Positions 57,720 through 64,000 of a DNA stretch of 64,000 nt are shown in pieces. The position numbers and the translations under genes are program-made. The stretch comes from Triatoma infestans. Its lineage: Eukaryota; Arthropoda; Insecta; Hemiptera; Reduviidae. Below the pieces are notes generated by a model. The model was not told where the DNA came from. It ran no database searches and was given only the letters and a program-made list of their open reading frames with translations. Numbering within the stretch: position 1 is the stretch's first letter; each line of letters opens with the position of its first letter. The stretch is taken from contig JAAEAF010000263.1 of assembly GCA_011037195.1 (NCBI GenBank), positions 1 to 64,000 of the forward strand. The letters are read 5' to 3'.

Positions 57720-59887
57720 CTACTCATTGGGCGGCTCCAATGGCTTCATCTTATCGCAAAGCTGTGCTTGAACAACAATCTGTTCAGCTATAGCTTGAGC
57801 ATTCTTTTGTACACCAAAACATTGTTTAAATTCCACCTTTAATTCTTTAACCAGCGCAACAATTTCATTTTTAAATTTCAATACAAAAGGTTTGTATGCA
57901 TAAATTGTGTCCTTTATATCGTCAATAGTATTTACAACACATTTAATGGCTATTACTGGATTTACATTTCCACAAAGGATTAAGTGGTATATTTCCTTCA
58001 ATATTGTAAGACCTGCATTCAACGCCCAGTCACTTATATTTTTACCAAGAACCAGAGCCTTGTTCAGTGTTGCCTCCAACTTTTGACAAGCATCCTCGTC
58101 CCAAGCTTCAATAAATGGAGTCTATAAACAAAAAGTAATGCAGCCCACATAGAAGATTAAAGAGTATTTGTCTAAAAACAGTGGTAACTGTGATTGTTGC
58201 CAGAAATTATATTATAAATGTAATTTAGAAATATTATTTGAAGGATATTTGAACGTTGGCTGGCAAAAGGATAAACTCCAGGGACAAAGCTACCGTTAGA
58301 AGAGAGGTCGGAGCACTCAGCACTATTGTCTTATAACCCTTTCTATTAGGGCCGGTTAACTTCCTAGAGGAGCATGATTTTCTCCAATCTAAATACAACA
58401 TTCAGCCAGTAACATTTGTCTCAGAAGTCGCTCTGTTAACTTCAGGGCCAGGTGTTAAAATTTTGATTCAATTAATCCAGTTAAATAATTGATCCTGCAT
58501 ATTCATGAGCTTTTTACATTCATTGAATTAACTTGTACTTGTTATTTTAAGAGAATATATTTATTGTTAGGGTGATTTCTTATTTCTTTCTTAATACTTT
58601 TCTCTCTTTAAAACATGCATACACACAAGCCTGACAAAACCGCTCGTGCTACAATACTACAAACATCACACCAATCACAATTCAAAAACTATTTAGTATC
58701 ATATTTCCCCTTCCCATAATGCTTTAAATAAAATTTTCACGATACACTGTTGCATACAAAGTTGTCATTATTTTTTTGGCCCTCATCAGCGAAAATCAAT
58801 TAACTGTTAGTCTATAATAATTGCAATCTTAAGCTTGATGACAATTACTACGCAAAATAAAAAAAAGAACAAAAAAGATCTGTTAATTTTTGTAGTAATT
58901 GTAATCAAACTCAGATTGCAATCATTGCAGACTCACAATTAATTGATTTTCCCTGATGATGGCCAAAAATGAATGAGTTTATGAGATTACTTGTAGTGCT
59001 ATCAGCGCTGGCATAGCAGTTCAAAAGACAAATAAAAAGAAGAGGAAACAAATATGTTAATCTTCAGTTTTAATGGAAAACAAAGTCATCACGTTTCTTA
59101 AAAAGAAAAACAGAAAAACTAAATTGCAAATTCCAGAAGAACGTCACTCAGCCTATTGTAAGATCTACTTTGTTTGCAGCTGATCCCAGTACATAAAAAA
59201 CTGCCAGAAATACTATTCTTTTAAATATGTACGCCTTAGTGGGGGGGAGGGGCACAAAACATATATTTTTGGTGAAAATTGAAATTTAGAAATACCGTCA
59301 AGATTGTCATAGTTCATAACATCGACAAGAGAATGTAATATGCAAAAATTATTAATGTCATGGAACAAAGACTCTCATTCAAAGAATTTGGGAATTGTTA
59401 CTTACAGATGATATTTTCTGTGTTTCTTGATATTGTTTTATCTCTTCAATCAGCTTGTTTAATTCAGTATATTCTTTCAACAATGGTACTAACAGTTCTT
59501 CAACGTCCTTTTCAAATGGATCCTTGTTTAAGGCTTCCTCCACTTTAAGGCCCTAATCAAAAATTTTTCCCTATTCTTAAAAATCTTATATTTGAAACCT
59601 AAATTTTAGGTTTTCTCGGCCATTTTCATGAAAAACACTTGCGTTTCCGATTTAAAACCGCCTTCTGAAAGAGGCTTATTGAAATTGGGCGAAACGTCGG
59701 TTTCTAGCAAACCGCTGGCGCGATCTCAAACCGGAAACTCAAGGTTTTTCAATCTTACATTTGCTAAATTTTTAAACAGGTTTGAATTCTACTAGGGGAA
59801 AATAACGTCATACATATCTCAAAACCATCAAATGAAACATACCTGGGCCAAAACCAAGGCAGCAAACAAAATAAGGAAATTCTTCAT
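57720..59887 (-). CDS. Gene I: secreted helical protein lacking the end of exon 2
   Basis: Exon 1 (59843-59887) encodes MKNFLILFAALVLAQ. Exon 2 (59406-59552) is only 49 codons: it starts GLKVEEALNKDPFEKDVEEL and stops at QETQKISS, directly at GTAAGT. Compared with gene G, 54 bp are missing. The deletion runs from within the codon after KIS to the last base before the donor, so reading frame, phase 0 and the splice site are all kept. The conserved Cys of CLPTD is lost. Exon 3 (57720-58121, 133 codons plus stop) starts TPFIEAWDEDACQKL and ends LCDKMKPLEPPNE with all five exon 3 cysteines. The introns are 290 and 1284 bp. The predicted protein is about 197 residues with an odd number of mature cysteines, so either it is functionally changed or it is an early pseudogene. 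I favour still coding, because no stop or frameshift is present. Confidence 0.78.
58122..59405 (-). other. Intron 2 of gene I
   Basis: It carries the 4.4-kb-type repeat at about 58510-58690. A pair of inverted copies, around CTCATCAGCGAAAATCAATT at 58781 and AATTGATTTTCCCTGATGAT at 58941, flanks about 150 bp; this could be a small foldback element. No gene is visible. Confidence 0.5.
59595..59750. mobile_element. Foldback-type insertion in intron 1 of gene I
   Basis: This shares GAGGCTTATTG, GGGCGAAACGTCGG, TAGCAAACCGC and CGGAAACTCAAG with the element at 42073-42315. It starts with an inverted AAAAACACTTGCG (59631-59643). It is flanked by AATCTTATATTTG (59582-59594) and AATCTTACATTTG (59751-59763), a 13-bp target-type duplication with one mismatch. 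This explains why intron 1 of gene I is the longest in the family. Confidence 0.6.
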
Positions 59888-59894
59888 CAGTGAA

Positions 59895-59965
59895 ATTTTT
59901 GACGAATTTATGTTACATCGGAAGCTGACAGACTAATAAATAATAAATCTTAATCTTATCTTCTG
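59895..59965 (-). promoter_or_regulatory. Gene I promoter with GATA box
   Basis: The AGATAAGA core is at 59954-59961, only 67 bp upstream of the ATG, the shortest spacing in the cluster. No consensus TATA box; CATAAATT near 59908 is the closest string. Confidence 0.55.
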
Positions 59966-60356
59966 TTTTTTGAGTATCTCATATATAATTAATTTGACAT
60001 TTTTATTTTGTTCATGAAAAATTCATTTTTTTTTTAACGATAATAATAAATGACCCATCAAGTCCATACGTGGACAGTGGTTTAAAATAATTAAATAAAA
60101 CTTATATTTTATCTTAAGATTTTCCTTTATATTTTTATCATGTTTTTAGTGCGTGCTCTTTATGGGAATTAAAAATCTAACTAAAATGTCAAATATTAAC
60201 TGGGGGTTAATTATAACATTATTCAATTCTCTATCGGATTTAAATTTTAATATCAGTTGATAATTTCTATGCATTAATACGTTTTACTTTTTAATTTTTC
60301 TAAGATTTTCGAACTAGGTTAATAATAAATTCTAATGTGCCTGTGAGCACTATCAG

Positions 60357-60975
60357 TTGAGATATCAGTTGTTTTTTTTTTCTGACTCTTGTAACAACGA
60401 ATATGGCAATGAAGACCTTCAACAGTTTATAACCACCCCTCAGATATCAGAAGAAACCTGTCTCAGACGGGAAGCAACAACAATGTTCCAGCCAGCACCC
60501 CACCCCCCAGCACTACACGCATCCTATGCTCAGGACACAAGAGGTGCTATAACGGCCGAGAGTCAGTCCTTGTGCACTCTACAAACTCAATCTTCTTCCC
60601 ATGATCCTCAATAATTTTCCCTCGAACTCCTAACTAGGTTCTTAATCAGTTCCTTACTCATCATGCATCCTAAATGTGTTCTAGAGATCAATCCCTGAAT
60701 ATCTTCCTCTGGAATAGTAATGGCTTAAATTCCATCCTCAACGAATTACACATATTACTACTTGAAAAACACACAGACAAGGTCCCTCATTACAGAAAAC
60801 ACATTTCACATCACGATCATTTCTGCACATTTGTGACGGACATCCGGACAACACAGTCCATGGAGATTCAACCATTCTTATCCGCACAGTACATTTCACC
60901 ATTCTTTACCAAGTATTTCCTCATCTTCCACTTATTATCCTTGTTGGATTGTTGTGAATGTCTAAATTAAATAAA
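60357..60975 (+). mobile_element. LINE remnant: end of ORF1 and start of endonuclease
   Basis: The first frame (to about 60614) is Pro/Gln/Ser-rich, like the tail of a LINE ORF1. The second (60674-60970) has SLNIFLWNSNGLNSILNELH, matching the opening of jockey-type endonuclease domains (L-x-I-x-x-WN-x-NGL). The conserved catalytic residues that should follow are absent, and the sequence soon ends in an A-rich tail (about 60965-60990). It is internally deleted, with only the two ends of an element left. Confidence 0.55.
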
Positions 60976-60989
60976 GAAAAACAAGAAGA

Positions 60990-61739
60990 AGATTATTCAC
61001 CGCTCAATTTATTTGTTTACAAATGTAATAATAATACTTTATTGATCAATAAATAAATTACAATAAATAGTACATAACGTAATTGGCAATGACGAAACCA
61101 ATGCGCCAGAGTTTAATGTTTGGTTTGGTGTACGGAGAAGAAAATATAAATGTATTCTAATGAAGTAGGCAGTTAAAAAAAGAAGTAAAAAAAAATTCGT
61201 CTTAATAAAATTATAGAAAAAAAAGAGTAAAAACAAAAGAAATATATAGAACAAAAAGATCAAGGTCATTTTTTATTTAGAGTATATATATAAAACAGAA
61301 AATAGAGTATTATCAATAGACTTAAGAAAAACTGTATAATATTTTAATAATTAAAAGTCTAATTCATGTCCTTATTTCCACATACACACTTACTTTATTT
61401 CCGTACAATGTTTTATTAGTCAGTTAATTAACAACTGTGGTTGGTACATTAATTGTTGTAGGATAGATTCAACCGAAAATATTGCAGTGGAATTCCTCTA
61501 TTAAGAACAAACGCACAAAAATTAATGGAACAGTCTTCCTGTATGTATGCACATATACAGTACATATATACAGTACATATATACAGTACATATATAAATA
61601 TATATGCTGTATATAAAACAAAATAAAATGAGAAAATTTAAATTTCATTAAAATGAATTAGAAAATAATCATTGTTGTTTTTAGATGTTTTAAAGACACA
61701 AAACTAATTTTATCCCAGTTTAATTAATAAATTAATCCC
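60990..61739. other. AT-rich spacer
   Basis: A short tandem repeat of ACATATATACAGT occurs about three times at 61549-61590. No gene or element was recognised. Confidence 0.4.
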
Positions 61740-63480
61740 CTTAAATACCCTTTTTTTAACTTTTTCTTACTGCTGGGGGTAGAAATCGTGTCGATTTGCC
61801 ACCAGTAATACACACCAGTAATTTTGAGATACTTTGAGTCCGAAAAAATTGACTTTCAGAAAGAAGTCTATGTGTCTGTGTGTGTGTGTGTGTGTTAGGG
61901 ATTGTATACCGGTATACCGATTTACCGGTTAACCGATAAATTGACAATAAAACGTTCGGTATTGTTGTATTGTTGTACCGGTAATTCGGTAAATGAAAAA
62001 TCCATACTAGAAATTTTTATGTAGAAAATATTATCTTTATAGATATCTAAAAGGGCTGAAGGGACATTAAAAATAAATAAAAAAACAGGTAAGTGTAAAC
62101 AACAATATATCTAATTATTAATTTTATGTGAGATATTTTTTTTTTAAATTTTAATTTAAACTTTCTTGGTTTTGAGAGCCGCTGTAAATCGTGTAGAAAG
62201 CGCTAGTTACAGTTAGCATATGTGATTTGTGCTCTGCAGTTTTTGAAGGTTTTTAAAGGTTTAAAATCTTTACAATCAACGTTTTTCTTAAAGAGTAAGT
62301 AAATATCTCCTTTTTTAATAATTAAAAATAATATGTAATATTTCACGTATTTTTTAAATTAATACCAATTTTACTACACCTCATTATGACAGGATATTAA
62401 TGCAATATTATTGTAAAATAACATTAAAATCTGAACCATAAATACATTTTTTACTTCTAACAACTGTTTAAAATAATTAAATACAAATATTCATTAGAAG
62501 ATTCTAATATTATGCCTTAAGATTGTGCAAAATATGTATTATTCTAACAAATTATTTATGTATTATTACAAAAAACATACAAAATATGTATTATTCCAAA
62601 AAAAAAAAAAAATACTGGTAAACCCGGTATTTTAATTTTCATTTACCCGCATTACCGGTAAAATGAAAAAGTCGGTAAATTTACAATCCCTAATGTGTGT
62701 TTATGTGACCAGTATACCGCCCCCCCCCCCAACGAAAAACTTGCAAAAAGTTCAAATTTGTTATTTCGTTTGGGAACCACCATGGGAACCGATCGGAAGC
62801 AATTTATACAAATTCCTCAATTGGCAATACAATTTCACTAATTGGATTTTTGTTGAGTGATTTTCTTGAAAATGGCTCCAATGAATTTCATTAAATTTCA
62901 TGTACTTATTACACATATATAGATCTATCACTTTTATTTAGGAAAAAAACATTTTTCTTGGAAAAATCTCAGTTTATATGGGTTGTTTGGCGATTGGTGA
63001 CCGTTAGTCATTCCTCCTTGAGTGCCACTTCAGGATGATTGATTGGTTTCCACATGTACAATAATAATGAGCATTGAATATATCTATTGTCAATACTCCG
63101 AATACGAGGAAAAATCATGATACTAAAGTGCTTTTATCATAACAGTGTTGGTTCTGCCGATTGTTTAATATTAAAAGCATGTTTGCAAATCATTTTTTCC
63201 AGAAAAAACACTGGATGGCATAAACTTGATACAGTGACCCTAAATGCAGAGACCTATCAATTTTGTTTCAAACTTCTTTCCGAAAAAGTGATTATTGAAG
63301 GAAGTTTTTGGGCGACTAGTTTATGCGATGTCTCAAAAACAGTGGTTTTATTAAATATATATTCTCCCATTGATATCATATTGAAGATAACTAAACATCT
63401 AATAAGAATTATAAATTGGAAGGAAATTTGTCATTTGTCTCTGCCGTGGAAATTGCAGCAAGAGAAAGTCGTGTGACCTG
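61740..63480 (+). repeat. Dispersed ~1-kb repeat, plus copy interrupted by a hAT-like element
   Basis: The 5' part (about 61760-61894) ends in a (TG)n tract. After the insertion at 61895-62692 the repeat resumes with TGTGTGTTTATGTGACC and goes on through a CACCATGGGAACCG segment, one subunit and an end at AAGAGAAAGTCGTGTGA near 63460. A poly-C run follows the junction (62719-62729). The 129-codon open frame at 63087-63476 is part of the repeat. Confidence 0.6.
61895..62692. mobile_element. hAT-like non-autonomous transposon
   Basis: The 798-bp insertion has terminal inverted repeats TAGGGATTGTA at both ends. It is flanked by GTGTGTGT (61887-61894) and ATGTGTGT (62693-62700), an 8-bp target duplication with one mismatch, as expected for hAT elements. 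The subterminal regions are dense in TACCGGTA and ACCGATTTACCGG strings on both sides, which look like transposase-binding repeats. No transposase frame remains, so mobilisation would need a related element elsewhere. Confidence 0.65.
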
Positions 63481-64000
63481 TTTCTTATTCAATTGTACAG
63501 ATTTATCTAAAATCTATTGCTCTTTAATTAGCTACCAAAAATAAATACTAGCCAAAATAGATGTCAAAAGCGAAGGATTGTAAAGCAATAAATCACTAAG
63601 ACCTAAATCTATAGTGGCTCAACTTGTGTATCACTATTAATACGTAGAATTTAGTTGTCTGTACAAAGAGTACACAGCGCACAGCATTGAAGAGCCAGCG
63701 AGTTACAGTATGCTTTTGGGTACCCAAATAATTTGCACACATCGGCTACCTATGCCGGGTTCTATGATTGTTATGTAAGTGTTAGAAATATCAGTGTAAG
63801 TGTTGTTGAACAAAGATACCAATAGGGTCGCCAGGATTCCTGAAGAAATTACTAGCCAATTTCCATTTACGGAGTTTAAGGCGGTACACACGATAAAATA
63901 CAGAAAAAAAAATATATATATATATATTTTCGAAATTATAAATTAAAAAAAAAAAAAAATAAGAAAAGATAATTACAAGAAATTTAATTTTTAAGGAGGT
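63481..64000. other. Terminal spacer
   Basis: No gene or element was recognised. A (TA)n stretch lies at about 63911-63928, followed by a poly-A run. Confidence 0.4.

Noticed and set aside
63087..63476. A 129-codon plus-strand open frame near the window end.
   Set aside because: It lies wholly inside a dispersed-repeat copy and the equivalent frame is broken in other copies.

Overview
This is an AT-rich stretch of animal nuclear DNA, most likely from an arthropod and possibly a sap-feeding hemipteran, although the sequence alone does not fix the species. The evidence for an animal genome is spliced genes with GT-AG introns, GATA-type promoter boxes, polyadenylation signals and a dense load of eukaryotic transposons. 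These include Helitron, PIF/Harbinger, hAT-like and jockey-like LINE copies, and a tRNA-Lys-derived SINE. I see no conserved housekeeping gene and no RNA gene outside the SINEs.

The only host genes I can support form one tandem family, nine copies here named A to I. Each has three exons with phase-0 introns. Exon 1 is a 15-16 residue signal peptide of the type MKxxxILxSALVLAQ. Exon 2 encodes about 60-67 residues, an amphipathic helix usually ending in CLPTD. Exon 3 encodes about 124-133 residues with five cysteines at fixed spacing (C-x37-C-x10-C-x39-C-x20-C). The products would be secreted, all-helical proteins of about 200 residues. I do not recognise the family. Copy A (minus) has exons 1-2 only in the window. 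B is the only plus-strand copy. C, D and E (minus) look intact. F (minus) is a pseudogene. G, H and I (minus) form a second subfamily, and I has lost the end of exon 2. All nine keep the box AGATAAGATT 67-99 bp upstream of the start codon, so they are probably controlled together.

Layout: 1-346 Helitron 3' end; 1.1-1.6 kb gene A; 1.6-7.2 kb no host gene, with repeats; 7.3-10.4 kb gene B; 11.4-14.2 kb dead LINE (minus); 14.7-17.4 kb two inverted-repeat elements; 17.7-22.7 kb gene C and its 3' flank; 23.0-24.6 kb dead LINE (plus) behind a 25-bp hairpin; 25.6-31.2 kb gene D unit; 31.2-35.8 kb gene E unit, a tandem duplicate of D; 36.6-37.5 kb Harbinger element; 37.7-41.7 kb pseudogene F; 42-47.8 kb repeats, SINE and LINE debris; 48.1-51.7 kb gene G; 52-54.8 kb repeats; 54.9-56.4 kb gene H; 57.7-60.0 kb gene I; 60-64 kb LINE 5' debris and a hAT-like element inside a dispersed repeat.

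A dispersed repeat of about 1 kb, built of roughly 300-bp subunits and carrying an internal (CA)n tract, occurs in at least a dozen places on both strands and fills much of the intergenic and intronic space. The window as a whole reads as a birth-and-death gene cluster: repeated segmental duplication, an inversion, one dead copy and one copy with a clean in-frame deletion, all within transposon-rich DNA.
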